The notes beneath the pieces were generated by a model. That model searched no databases. It was not told where the DNA came from and saw only the letters and a program-made list of their open reading frames with translations. The position numbers were made by a program, and so were the translations under genes. A DNA stretch of 64,000 nt from Acanthaster planci (lineage: Eukaryota; Echinodermata; Asteroidea; Valvatida; Acanthasteridae), in the NCBI RefSeq assembly GCF_001949145.1, contig NW_019091360.1, positions 2,012,178 through 2,076,177 of the forward strand, written 5' to 3'. Positions 23,230-35,138 of the stretch are shown piece after piece. Position 1 is the first letter of the stretch, and every line of letters starts with the position of its first letter.

Positions 23230-25430
23230 CATTGGAACACCATTTGATTGTGAGGGTACGTTCCTTATGGCCAGTTCTTATTTTTGTCCTATTTTATTCA
23301 ATCAGTTGTGACATAGTTTGTCAAAATTGCAAACCTTTGGGTGAATTGTCAAAATGTGTTTTTAGCAGCTCTTTCAAGCTAAACATCTTTTTAAAATAGA
23401 ATTTGGGAATAAGCCACCCAGAAAAGTCAGAAATATAAATAGGACAGGATGGCGGGAAATCTTTTTAAGATTACTCATAAAAAAATTCGTTTCAAATACA
23501 AATATTGCACAATCAGTTTGACACCAGCAATATTATGGATTAATGGTATCATGAATTTCCTGAATCTCACAATAAGTAATAAAAAAAATATTTGTTGACG
23601 TTTGATTCTTTGTAAGCTGTCCTCAGTTCTGGCTGATTTTGTGGCAATTGTAGAAAAAGTCAACCCACTGAAGTTCCTTTGAATTCTCTGCACATCTTAT
23701 TTTTGGCACCTGCAGCAGATCATCACATCTTTTGCAGAAATACCAGATAGTAAATTTTGCCGCTCATAGTTTGTGCATTGAGTGAATAATCCATTTTCAT
23801 CAACATAATACAAAAATTCTGTGAAATTTCCTGAAAAATGCCAGATTTAATTAGTAGCCTACTAGGGTCCCCAAAAGAAGGATGATATGTTTTATTCGTA
23901 TTTGCTTCAGTCATTTCAAAAACAATTGAAAAAATCTTGTTTTGAAAACCATTGAAATATTCACTTTTATAATATTTACTTCCTGCACCAAAAAAGAAAT
24001 GGTACTTAATAATACCGAGTTAAGCTGGAGCAGCAACCTAGTATGCGGACAGTCAAAAGATGAATGGTTCTGTTTTGTTCAGGGAAAAATATGGATTCAT
24101 GCAGGGTGTTTTTCATGGAGCTAAACCTAAATACATGTACCTGCAAAGATATCTGGTAAATTGGAAATTATAAAATTTTGTGAATTAAGTCTTGTGACAG
24201 TGGACAGAGCAGAATCACTCATACTCACAAAGATGGTTTCGCTTGGTGCCACCGCAAACCTTTTTCTTAACTTGGCACTTTTACCATGAAACAAATTTCA
24301 AATCTCACAAGCTTTGCAAAGCTCTTTGAAGTGATCTTGATGGAGAAATTCTGTTTTCAGTGGAGTTTTTGTGGAGTTTGACATTGATACAATATTTCTG
24401 TCAAGTTTGTCGGGCAAGAAGGCACTGTTTACACCTATTTTAGATTGACTAGGAATGCCTCATGTGTATGCCCCTGTTTTTTAGATTGTATTCATCTTTT
24501 TAAATCGGTTCTGAAACTTATTCCCTCTTCTATATGGAAATACCATTTGTGCTATTGGTTGTCACAGATTCAAGTGAAGTTGTGAAGCAGGTACATGCAC
24601 ATACAGATTTATAGCATTTGAATCCAGCAGCGCCCTCTTTTAGAGGTCACAGCTAGAGTTAAGGTCAGCACACTTGCCCTCACAGTTCCACTCGTCTTAT
24701 GTACCTTGGTGGTATTTTTGTTTGTGTTAACAGAAATGGTGATGAAAAGAACATTCCCTATTTTAAGCTTTGTTTTAACAAAAAGAAAGAAAGACTAGGA
24801 GTTTTTAGATTCCTCGATACAAAAAGATAATTTACTATGTGAAAAAATATACTGTGTTTAAAATGTCCATGAAGTAAATACACTTGGAAAAAAGAAGAAA
24901 ATAGTTGTTGGATTCAAATCTTAAATTGAGGAAAGAAGTTGCAGTATGTGTATAAAAGTCCCACAGCTTTGTGTTGGCTGTTTTTTTGTAAGAAAAATTT
25001 TAAATTGGAAGGTGATGTGCTTCAGTTCAGTTCAATGTGGACCAACCTGCTGGACTATGAAACTAAACTTTGGGGGTAACAATTGTACCACATATTTCAA
25101 GTGAGTTTGTACCATGTTTGAAAATCAGAGAAATAAAATGTATATTGACTAGTCGAAGAGCCTTCTGGGTTTCGTGGTGGCTTTTTCCCGTTGATCTGTT
25201 TGGTGTTTGATAATTGATTTTTTTTGGAGATGGGTTAGGAAGTGTTTTGCTCTTTGTTGTTGGTGTTTGAAAAGAACTTTTGCAGAACACTGCAAAGAAA
25301 AAGAGCAAAACATTTTTCAGGTTCCAAGTGCCTTACTTAATGTGAAATCGTCTCTGCTCGATTGATGTGTGCTCTTTAATCTTCACATTAATTCAAATTA
25401 ATTTCGTTTTCTTCAAGCGGCACTATGTAG
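23230..25430. other. non-coding, AT-rich
   Basis: Two kilobases without recognisable genes. An isolated CTCF-like word, GCGCCCTCTTTTAG, lies at about 24632 on the opposite strand to the array downstream. Confidence 0.4.
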
Positions 25431-25436
25431 ACGGTC

Positions 25437-25726
25437 AGTAGAGGGTGCTTTACAGGTTTTTGCTTTTCATTTAAAATAGAGGGCGCGCTATCTAAATTTA
25501 TAAAAAAGAGGGCGCTATGCGAGAAAATGCCTCGCATTTCGTTAGTTTTCAAGAGAGGGCGCTATTTAAAAAGCAGCATGTGTCGCTATTAATTAAATCA
25601 GCAGAGGGCGCTATAAAACTTTTTTATTTCTTTCTTCCAAAGAGGGCGCCATTCCAAGTATCAATAGAGGGCGCTAAATATTGGATCAATAGAGGGCGCC
25701 GTTTAAAAAATCAATAGAGGGCGCTA
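25437..25726 (+). promoter_or_regulatory. array of nine CTCF-like AGAGGGCGC motifs
   Basis: Nine copies of (T/A/G)AGAGGG(C/T)GC occur on the same strand at about 25439, 25478, 25507, 25554, 25602, 25640, 25666, 25690 and 25716. Most continue as GCTA or GCCA/GCCG. Spacing is uneven (24-48 bp) and the DNA between copies is dissimilar AT-rich sequence, so this is a cluster of short motifs, not a simple tandem repeat. AGAGGGCGC is the core of the CTCF binding site conserved across bilaterian animals. A cluster of this kind would suit an insulator or chromatin boundary. Binding is inferred, not shown. Confidence 0.55.
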
Positions 25727-25739
25727 ATATTAGGCGCGC

Positions 25740-26371
25740 CATTTTTAAAGAAGAAAAAAATTGTAGCAACTTCGCAACACGTGTGTGACGTGACCCGAGA
25801 AAGCAGGAAACTAAGCGGTAAACAGGTACAGTTGTAATAATGAAAGAAGCATACAATGCTTAGTTTGGAATAGAAATTGTGTTTAAAAGGTTTGTATGTT
25901 ATTTTGGCAATAAAATTGTGCCAAAACTTGGTGCCCACTGTTTTGCTTGGGCATGATACATACATGTACATGTACTGATGTAGCAATGGCTGGGCCCCAC
26001 ATACTCTCGATCCTGTGAGGGTCTTACTAACATGACTTATTACCGTCAACACACCGTCAACTCCACGAACATACAAGTTTAATCGACAAAAGAGGCATAG
26101 AAGTGTAATTCTTGGACTGAAAGTGACTTTCCAGTAGTTAGGGGTCACAAATCAATTTTCAAAATGGACTTTTTTCACACGAAAAAAAAAAGATCTCTAG
26201 CAGCCTAGTGGTTCACCGCCATCTTGCCTGCACTTGGACTGTACCATTTTGGTGTGGGTATGAAGGAAATACCACAATCAACAGAGGGTACTAACAGCTA
26301 GCTGCAGATTGTTGGTGCATTGCTTGGATCATGTTGTGAGTTAGTATTTTGTAAATTTCAATCTTTTTTAC
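25740..26371. other. non-coding
   Basis: No gene recognised. The minus frame 26148-25711 is open for 145 codons but has no recognisable motif and low-complexity ends, so it is left uncalled. Confidence 0.35.
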
Positions 26372-26376
26372 TTGTG

Positions 26377-27568
26377 CAGGGCTCGCAGAATCGGTAGTCC
26401 GAAGTCCCGGGACACTAACCAAAATTTTTTGTCAGGCAATTAAATGTTCCAGGCTGCCAGCCTGACGGGCAAGCACCTGTTTTGGCAACTCATTTTTTTT
26501 CCCGGTGTTTTGGACATTTCAGCACCGCGCACTGAAAATGATTGACATCTTAATCTTGATGTTGCACGACTGTACATGTTCGGGTAGGTGCACCGTGGTA
26601 CATACGGTTGAATTGTTGGCATGAATGCAGCCCCATCTGTATTCAGTCGTTTTCCTTGTTCTGGATCGCTAAAACTATATTCAGTCATAATACAACTCAA
26701 GTATCATCAAATTCCAATGAAATGGGGTCAGAGGTCTACCTTGTACATGTACATGTATATTTTCAAATTTTGAGCTTTTAATTTGTCTTGCAAGTGACGA
26801 CAACACTTTTCCTAGTTCTGGATCGGTTTAGCTAGTTCTGGATCACTTTACACATAAAAAGTAAACCCATTTCTCTGCCAAAACGCATTGTAACAAGCAT
26901 ACTTTTTCGTAAAGCAAGTCTTATTTTAAAGGGGATTAGTTTATATATTAACATGGATAGCCTGCATAAATTTTGACTTGACTTTGCTACTCAGCGAGCA
27001 GTCGACCACAAATCCCCCCCATATGCCGCAAAGTTGACGAACCCATTATGTCACGTACAAATCTGTTACGCACGTGTAGTTGAGTTCATGACATACGTAC
27101 ATGTACTTGCATACGTGATTCGAAACTTGAATAATGCGCATAGAATATCTTGCGTAGTGAGTTACCCACCGACCTGTAATTTTTTCTGGTGTTGATTTTT
27201 TTGCGCTCCCGTGTTTTATGACAAACCATCAACAAACATCGAAGCGGGAATGGAAATTTAGCCAGAATTCCTTTTCTTAAAATTTTCTGGGAGTAAAATT
27301 TGTACTGCAAGGCTTTTATGTTACCTTTCAAAAAAGAAGTCGTCTGAGCGTGTAATGCTGCAGAACAATAGCAAAAAGGTGGGTAGGCCTAGGCCTATTC
27401 ATTTCAAGCGATTGGGAACTAGGAAAATGACTGTAATTACTGAAAGCTTGGAGACCACATGTGGCTAAAACTTCCTTGTCGGGCAACTGGAAATGAAGTT
27501 TGGGCAACCAGATTTAAGACTCCCCTGCCCGAAAGGCAGCAACATTTTTTAAAATTTTGCAAGCCCTG
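26377..27568. mobile_element. DNA transposon with hAT-like ends, 1.2 kb
   Basis: Begins CAGGGCTCGCAGAAT and ends with the inverted ATTTTGCAAGCCCTG, a 15-16 bp terminal inverted repeat with about two mismatches. The 5 bases TTGTG directly border both ends (26372-26376 and 27569-27573), fitting a short target duplication. CAGGG ends suggest the hAT superfamily, though hAT usually makes 8 bp duplications. No transposase is recognisable inside, so it is non-autonomous or decayed. Confidence 0.55.
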
Positions 27569-27663
27569 TTGTGACTACGATCACTTCCTATTGTGAAATC
27601 TGTACGTTTTGCGGACAATCCTATGTTTCTTTATCATATAATATTCCCACCCCTGTAGCTTAA

Positions 27664-27714
27664 CCCTAACAGTCCTCAATCCTCCAACAGGTGAAGGATT
27701 GAGGACTGTGAGGG
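27664..27714. repeat. strong hairpin, 20 bp arms
   Basis: Arms CCCTAACAGTCCTCAATCCT and AGGATTGAGGACTGTGAGGG pair with one mismatch around an 11-base loop. It may be the core of a tiny inverted-repeat element. Confidence 0.7.
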
Positions 27715-28915
27715 ATAATGGTATGGTCCCTGCTCCCCCAGAGGCAACATGGCTGCTGATTTCGATTTTGGCAAAATTAAAACGGCAATTTTCCAGAGTT
27801 TAACCTGTTGATGTTTAGCCAAAATATCCTTTCGAACACTTTTTACTATTGAATACTGCTTCTTTTGTTTTTTGACATGTTTTGGAGGTGTTGATGCTGT
27901 GTTGACGGTGTTTTGATAGTCCATTACATGTTGATGGTATGTTGACGGTAATTAGTATGACCGTCTCGTGACACTCATGCAAAAAGTTGTTGAATGTCGA
28001 CTGAATTCATTTTTGAAATCTGTTTATTTGTTGTCCCATTTGGAAACACCACTAAACCTCTTAACACCAAGGGAAGCATTTGCTGCTGAGTGACACGTTT
28101 TTGCTGCCTCTTATTATTGAGACATGTTTCACAATTTTCAGTGTATCTTCAGTTTAGGCATGGGATGGTAGGGCTAGTCCGAGTAACTTGGACTTGGTCT
28201 TTGATGAAATTTCTCTTTTCATCCCCAATTCTCACTTAATCCTAAGCTGAGTGCATTAGACAATTTAAGGACCATTTTGGAGGTGATTTTGAATCTGGTT
28301 AAGAGCTACATGTACAGTGTACTTTGAGCAAAATGAATTAATGGCATTGAAAGCCTATAGAAGGTACCCCAGAACTACGGGGTATATGGGCATTTCTGGG
28401 TAAAAAAGGAAAATTGGCTCAATTTTTTTTCACTGAGTTTTTTAATTTGGTTGTATTTTTACAATAGCATATTGACTAAAGCTATGGAAAAAAGTCCTGA
28501 ACTAATCTTTTCTAGCTTTTTAACTTGAAAATTCACCTTTTGAATAGTATGTGTGTAATTATTTAGTTCTGACATATCAAAAGAACTATTACATATTCCT
28601 CCTTAAAATCCCTATTTTCATTTTTGTGCTGGGTTAAAATTTGGATATACATGTAGTTTCAGGAGAGCATTTTCTCATTACATTTTATGACAAATTTTTC
28701 CTTTCTATTCTAGCTTTTTCAGGACAGACCCTTTGAATCAATTGATGGTGATAATGTAACGCAAGTCACACAAACAAAAAGTTAACTGTATACCAAAACC
28801 CCAGGGGTATTGAGTTTGTCAATTAGAAACCTCCTCCTGAGTGCAACCAACCAAATGATAACAACGATAACCCTAGGTTATCTGCCTAGAATAATACATC
28901 TGGCACTGAAAGTTG
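27715..28915. other. non-coding, AT-rich
   Basis: Contains repeated GTGTTGACGGTGTT/GTATGTTGACGGTAAT words at about 27890-27950. Nothing else recognised. Confidence 0.35.
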
Positions 28916-29072
28916 GTAACACGAGTCACATGTAACGCGAGTCACAGCATTTAGCGTTAGGGTAACACGAGTCGCATGTAACGCGAGTCACAGCATTTAG
29001 CGTTAGGGTAATGCAAATCACATGTAATGCGAGTCACAACATTTAGCGGTAGGGTAACGCGAGTCACATGTA
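28916..29072. repeat. 46 bp minisatellite with internal sub-repeat, 3.4 copies
   Basis: The unit starts GTAACACGAGTCACATGTAA and ends AGCATTTAGCGTTAGG, with a period of 46. Within each unit GTAAC(A/G)CGAGTCAC occurs twice, 16 bp apart, so the unit itself arose from a duplication. The third copy is the most diverged. Confidence 0.85.
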
Positions 29073-29139
29073 CATTCACATTGTTGAATAAAACCAAACT
29101 GAAAAGCTTCATTTGCTTTTGAAAAAGCTGTATGCGCCG

Positions 29140-29300
29140 CTCTATTTGTGTGTAGTCACTTTGCCCTGTGTTCACTTCGCCCCATGTCTCTTCACCCCTG
29201 ACCATGTTACCCAATTGCCATTTCGCCCCATCCCCACAAGGCCCCACCACCACATCTCCCCTAACCACTTGGCCCTGCTGCCTTTTTACCCCAGTTGTGC
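29140..29300. repeat. degenerate CCCC-rich repeat related to 29968-30098
   Basis: Irregular repeats of TTCGCCCCAT, CTAACCAC and TTGCC words. Their reverse complements match the ATGGGGCGA / GTGGTTAG units of the minisatellite at 29968, so the two tracts are inverted relatives. Confidence 0.5.
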
Positions 29301-29967
29301 TTGAATGTGTTCGAAAACTCTGGCAGAATCAAGGCTTTCTAGTGGCATGGATTGACACCACGTGACAATGGATTTTATGATAAAATTGGAATAATAAAAG
29401 AAACGATATCATATAAAATGTTCATCAAAGTTTCTCCTGTAGTCTTTTATAGATCCCCTGTAGGCCTAGGCTCTGTCTTCTCTTTCATTTTAATCCTTTC
29501 GTTTGAGCCACTAACTGACTAGTCCTTCCTGTGTGAATCCCAGTTTCTCCAAACAAACTGACTTTTAAATACAGAAATAAATGTTCTAATATCTCTCTTT
29601 TTCATCCTCCTTTAGTAATTATAATCACTTAATATAGTCAAGAATCACATAGCAACCCTAAACTTTCAATGATTATATTTTGGTGAAACTAGGCACATAC
29701 CGTGTACAGTCTGTACATTTTCAGCATAGCTTCACTCCTTACAGCGCCGATGATTTCACTACATTTAGGCCTTATTGCCTGGCCACATGACTTGACTCCA
29801 TATTGATAGGATGATCATGCTTATTGTAACATTTTCTTTAGCAAACTGCCTGAATTTGAATCTTTAGTTTGGCTGGGCAGATAAACTGTTGACATTGCAT
29901 CCTTTAGCAGTACTCCTACGTGTAGGTTAAAACTAAACCCATACATGTAGATGTTAAGGTTTACATT

Positions 29968-30098
29968 GGGGGCGATGTGGTTAGGGGCAAAGTGGAAATG
30001 GGGGAAGTGGCTATGGGGCGATGTGGTTAGGAGCAAAGCGGAAATGGGGGAAGTGGCTATGGGGCGATGTGGTTAGGGGCAAAGTAGAAATGGGGGGA
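29968..30098. repeat. 46 bp minisatellite, about 3 copies
   Basis: The unit GGGGCGATGTGGTTAGGGGC followed by AAAGTGGAAATGGGGGAAGTGGCTAT repeats with a period of 46 and few changes. Confidence 0.85.
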
Positions 30099-30099
30099 A

Positions 30100-31530
30100 G
30101 AAACTGTAAAGCTTATATTTGAAGAACAGTTTGGCTACTCTGTTTGCACGCGTCTTCGTAAAAAAAAATTAAAAATGAATGTTGTGATTAGTGTCCCAAG
30201 CATACCGGTAATGTAGATCCTCCTGCCGTGGTGAGATTTTTTAACACTCCTACACTGTACTCTTTACCTGCTACATGTATGCACCGGTGCATGTCCTCAG
30301 GCAACATTTTTGTATCCTAGAGCCCCCAGATATGGTGCACTTCGACGTTCACTTGACTTTCCTCACACAGCATTGCCAAATGTCTTTGAAAATTTACAAC
30401 TCATTTGGTTATAACTGTTACAAGTACATGTACCTCCATGATACATGGTGTTGAACCTTTGTGAATAATTTCATTGTTATGAAATTGCATTTGAATTCCA
30501 AAACTGTCAGCATCCAGAAATTGGGCTCAAATTCAGCCGAGTGTTCCCAATATTGTGGGGCACAATCGCAGAGAATCCTACAGAAACATTTACAAAATCA
30601 TTTGAAGTTGGTGAATTCTTGTAAGCGTCATTACTTCCACTCAAATACCCAATGTCTTTTGGTCTGGGAACCAGCTAGCATTTGCAATGCTGTATGTGCT
30701 TGTGTGTGTATGCGCATGCATGTAAGTCTTCACATCATACCGGTGCATGAGAGTTTTATTTGGGATGTTTATGACTGGAGTGAGGAATTGTGAATAGATT
30801 TTCTACAAATACGTTGCCCAATAGCACGTTTTATTTTTTAAAGTTGCATGTATTTGGATAAATCCGGACATACCCCTGTGTTTGAATGAAATATTCCAGT
30901 ATTCCAGCTACATGTATATCTAAATCTACACGTACAGTACAGCGGGTATAAAAGTACATGTATTTTTAAAAGTGTAGACAAATTTAGCCATTGTAGGGTA
31001 AATTGATAACTGAATGTTAGTCGCAATGTACATGTACATGTTTTTTAAAAGTGAAGATGTCATCCAACCTGGGCTAGTATCAGTTTGAAACTGCTCAAGG
31101 TCCAGTGGTAGGGAGGCTGAATATATTTGGCAAATATATGTACTTTTTTACTCTTTCAACGCTAATGTTGGAGAGTTATGGTATTCATAAGAAACACTTT
31201 GATTTAAGTTTGAATTCCCTCAGTTTCTGACAGCATAGCAGTTCATTTACATGTAGCTAAGAAACTTACATGTAGCTCTAGAGCAGGATGATGCCAAATA
31301 TGTGAGTTGCTAGTTGATACGCGAGTTGTTATTGTCGTCCGATTTGTTGAATACACGTACAATGTACATGTACATGTGTGCTCTATGATGATTTACAGTC
31401 TAATTTTCATCAGTTTGTTTTGCAAACTCTTGAAAAAAATCATATTTCTTTAAAACTTTACCACTTCTTGTCAAGCCAAGTTCATGTATTTGGCAAGTAA
31501 AATGCTTGTTAGAGACTTGGAGTTTCTAGC
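30100..31530. other. non-coding, TACATGTA-rich
   Basis: AT-rich with many TACATGTA words. A short CA/GT-type run and open frame at 30461-30793 have no recognisable motif. No gene supported. Confidence 0.35.
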
Positions 31531-31565
31531 TTTGTTGTGAATTGGACTTCTTTTATATTTTCCAG

Positions 31566-31708
31566 GTTATCTAACCACCAGCATGGCTGCTTCCATGAAT
31601 GGTCTACCCACTGCTCAGCATACAGCATACAGCATAACGTCCATCATTGGTGCTTCCTTCATCAGTACAGTATTCAGCCATCTTATGCCTGTCAGTCCAA
31701 CAAAAATG
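31566..31708 (+). CDS. candidate host exon with EH1-like motif
   Basis: A polypyrimidine stretch and CAG at 31563-31565 precede an open 143-base segment ending ATG|gtaagg at 31709. In the phase with two leading bases it reads YLTTSMAASMNG... and includes HTAYSITSIIGAS and LMPVSPTKM. YSITSIIG resembles the EH1/octapeptide type of Groucho-binding motif in transcription factors, and the Ser/Thr/Pro-rich context suits that. A second phase is also open, so the frame is not certain. The gene is not identified. Confidence 0.35.
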
Positions 31709-32544
31709 GTAAGGAGATAACCATATGAACCACATTATGCGGTCTTACATGTACATGTACAGTGGCGCACCATGCATTGTCATTGGGTAGGTTGTGACTT
31801 CACGGACTGAATATTCCAGAAATGTACAGATTTAAAGAAAACTTGCGAGGGCATCAATGAGTCATCTACCGTTACTTTCATCAACGTGAGCCTCCCAAGA
31901 ATTCTTGTCAGAAATATCCTGGAAATGAGTGCAGTTACTGTAGTGGACCAGGAAATCCTGAGGCATATGGTTTCCTTGACGAACGTCATTGAGAACTTTC
32001 AAGGATCATCACCCATCTTCGCCATATGGTGAAACGTTACCTAGTCAGCATAGTCAGCAAAATAAGGCCCGTTTGTAGAACACAACACAGTAGATAGAGC
32101 ATGTTTCTTTCAGACTTCAAGTGTGAATTTACTTATTGTAGGTCTGGCAGTGTGGCGCTATGCCCTCAATGAGGCTGGGCTATCTGCCCCCCACTTAACA
32201 TATTTCTAATTTGCAACAGTGCATTTTTTTCGCAAGGGGAGCCTTTAATAGTTTTTGAAGTAGTTCTTTGTAATAATTTTAACACCCAAATTGTGATTAT
32301 TGAACACACGTATGGTTCTTGCGCAGCGCCCATTTTTCCGAGACGGGTCAGCAAAAATGTATACTTTCCCACTGCACTGCTCAGTGCACAAAGGCTAGCC
32401 ATGTGTGGTTTTCAACTTCAAATGACTGTAATAGCAACACCGCGTATGTCAGAACCCCGGAATGAACTGGTTTGTTTGCTTCGTAAGAGTCCACAAGGCA
32501 AAAAGTAATGGGGTGGTTGTTGAGGTTGGAGGCCCTGACCTTAA

Positions 32545-33561
32545 ACCACAGGGAGGCCATTGCCATGTGAGTGAGTCAAATCACAAGGATCTACACGTAA
32601 ACTCTGGGCTATAACATTGCTCCTTCCAGCAGTGTGGACAATCTTGAGTGGATAAGGTTGCAAAATCAAACTCCACTGAAATAATCTTTGGTTCTTGGTC
32701 TTAACCTTAGACACAAGTGGGTTGTGATCAGTACAAATGATCGTTTCTCTGACACTATTTGTAATGTACACGTCATAGTGTTGTAAGGCATGAATCAAGC
32801 CCTATGCCTCATTTTCGATGGTGGAATATTTTGCTTGGTGTTTATTCAACTTCTTTGAGAAGTAACTGATTAGTTGCTCGATGCCCGATTCATCGTCTTG
32901 GAGCCAAACCGCTCCCACACCAACATGACTGGCGTCAATGGCTATTTTGAATGCCATGTTGACCTTCGGCACAGCAAGAGCGGGTTTGTTAAGATTGTCT
33001 TCAATTTCTCAAATGTATTTTGGCATGAGTCAGACCAAACAAACTTCACATTCGTCTGCAAGAGTTTAGTCAGGAGAGTACACATGTAGCAATAGTGCTG
33101 AAGTTTGGGACAAACTTTTGAATAGCCTGACTCTTCACATTCTTCACATCAACAGCATGAATCGCCATTAATGTGTGACCAAGTTTATCAGAACAGACTT
33201 TTTGCACCTTTGAAATAGGTCTGACAAATCTCTCAATTGGTCATCGCTCAAATGGTCAAGGATTTTGTCTTAGTTGGCAAGAATTTCTGAATTTGAAAGC
33301 TGAACAGCCAGAAACTCAAGTTCAGATTTGTGGTCTCATGGTCTTGATCATTGTCGGACTCAACAACAGCTATCCCCCAGGTTGACCAGGGTTCTCACAC
33401 TCGTCATATGTCTTGAGCATGTTCACATGACAAACTCTCTGGCTTTTCCTTTGATCTGGGGGTACTGATAACATCATTGACATCATGGACTTTCTTTTTT
33501 ACACAGTAGGGCCTACTGAATTTGCTTTAAATTGCTCACCAGGCAGAGGCAACAGCACAAG
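32545..33561 (-). pseudogene. Gmr1-like Ty3/gypsy pol: IN C-terminus, RT remnant, RNase H
   Basis: Reading minus from 33561: LVLLPLPGEQFKANSVGPT and then QRKSQRVCHVNMLKTY (about 33420) are the C-terminal part of an integrase. A linker follows (NSEILAN, DKILDHLSDDQLRDLSDLF, about 33300-33220). After this comes only the RT thumb region, IQKFVPNFSTIAT (about 33110); RT fingers and palm are missing. RNase H follows: AFKIAIDASHVGVGAVWL, NKHQAKYSTIENEA, then a stop, ICTDHNPL and QRLFQWSLILQPYPL (32800-32560). Integrase before RT/RNase H is the order of the Gmr1 group; ordinary gypsy elements have it after. Stops and shifts show it is dead. Confidence 0.65.
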
Positions 33562-35132
33562 GCAGGTTCCTCAAAATATGGACCACTAGATAATGTTCGA
33601 CTTTGGGGGTTCATTTTTCCTGAAGTGAACAGCCGTGAATTTCCAATGTTTGATGTAATGAGGGAAGTCATGGCTGATATTTGGAACAGTGATGACTGTG
33701 TCCATCTTTCAACTGAATTGGAGTTAATTAATTAAAGTCTCGAGCGTCAGCATTTAGACGGACATGAACTCCCTGTTGAAATCCGAGCCAATAGAATTTA
33801 CTGAGGAGTGATAATCCCTGAGGTTATTTTACACAGATTTGTATGTATATCTGGTGAAAGGTTGTAATATTTACACATATTAAAACCATAATCACGAAAT
33901 TAAAAAGTACATGTACATGTACCTCTCATAATTAATTGGGTCCTGAAGTCGGCTGTCAGAAACATCATTCAACTCTGTCATTAGTGTCAAAAAATCGACT
34001 GCAAAAAAGCAAGTAAAATCCATATATTGATGTACAACACAAGCTTTAAAAAAGAGTGCAAAAAAGCACCGCCAAACTATCATCCTTTTACGACTGGACC
34101 AATCACATTTTTTTTTCAAGTACCGGTACGTTTCCGAAAACTGCAGTCCAAAATACCAATTGTAGCGATTTTGCGGCTTCCATCAATCTCTCGCAGTGAC
34201 GTTAGAGAAATATTTTGCTGCATCGTGGCCTGTTTGACCGTTGACATCAACCCAGATAGTGCACCCTCTTTTTCATTCGATATTCATGAGCCCCTCCACG
34301 GAATGGCGACGCTCCACGATTTTTCTCTTCGGAACAATTTTTCTCAAAAGAAAATCTGTCATTCTTAATGGCGTTTGCAAAAGAATGACGTTCAAGACAT
34401 AAAATACGATTCATGATGAAAATCTAATGCTCAGAGTTATTGATTTTAATTTTATTTTTAGCGGAGTTATCTCCAAAATAACCGGCAAAATGAAAATCGC
34501 GCATGGAATTTTCGAGCACTACAGGTGACAGCATTTTCGGCATTCTTGAACATCATGCAGTTTGTCAAAATTCTCGAAAGTCATCAAATTCTGTCAAATA
34601 TGACGTTCGCAATGAACATATTGCACTCATAAATTTTTGATGCAGCCAAACGTAAAGATAATTTTTGGTGGTCGAAAGATACAAGACCTGGCAAATATGT
34701 TGGTATAGTGAGAGTGATTATAAACAGTAAGAGAATGAAGACAGCCAAACTTTTCTCATCATTTTCCGTCAATTTTGTGCTCTTTTTTCCGTGGCTTATA
34801 TTTTTAAAAAGTTATTTCTTAGGTGCTTTAAAATATATCAGTCGAAAAATATACTGAATTCTCCTTCTTTGTTGAGAAAAGTTTTTAAATCAAGTCCTCT
34901 GGTGTGAACACCTTGACGTAAAACTTTAAATGAATTCAACTCCATTTGATTTGCACTGGTAGCCAACCAAATGTCCACCATAAGTACATATTATGCCTAA
35001 TTATCCCCATATAATCATTTTTATAAATCTGAAGGTGCAAATTTGTATTTTACGTGATCAAAGTCACTCTTTTAGAAGTTTTGAAAAATGACATCCGGAG
35101 TTGCATTTTGGTCCATTTTATGAAGAACATGC
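33562..35132. mobile_element. 1571 bp DNA transposon inserted in the gypsy integrase
   Basis: It starts GCAGGTTCCTCAAAATATGG and its other end inverted reads GCATGTTCTTCATAAAATGG; over 24 bases the two ends differ at four. CACAAG borders both sides directly (33556-33561 and 35133-35138), a 6 bp target duplication. The flanking gypsy integrase reads from one side to the other once the insert is set aside. Internal sequence has no recognisable transposase (the plus frame 34027-34368 matches nothing), so it is probably non-autonomous. Superfamily not assigned. Confidence 0.75.
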
Positions 35133-35138
35133 CACAAG

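Noticed and set aside
22291-23243. Three ~275-299 codon frames
   Set aside because: They run through the N gap; only the short duplicated edges are real sequence.
25711-26148. 145-codon minus frame
   Set aside because: No domain, low-complexity ends, overlaps the end of the motif array; probably chance.
28916-30098. CRISPR-like array (regular 46 bp repeats)
   Set aside because: No unique spacers; whole units repeat, and the genome is clearly animal.
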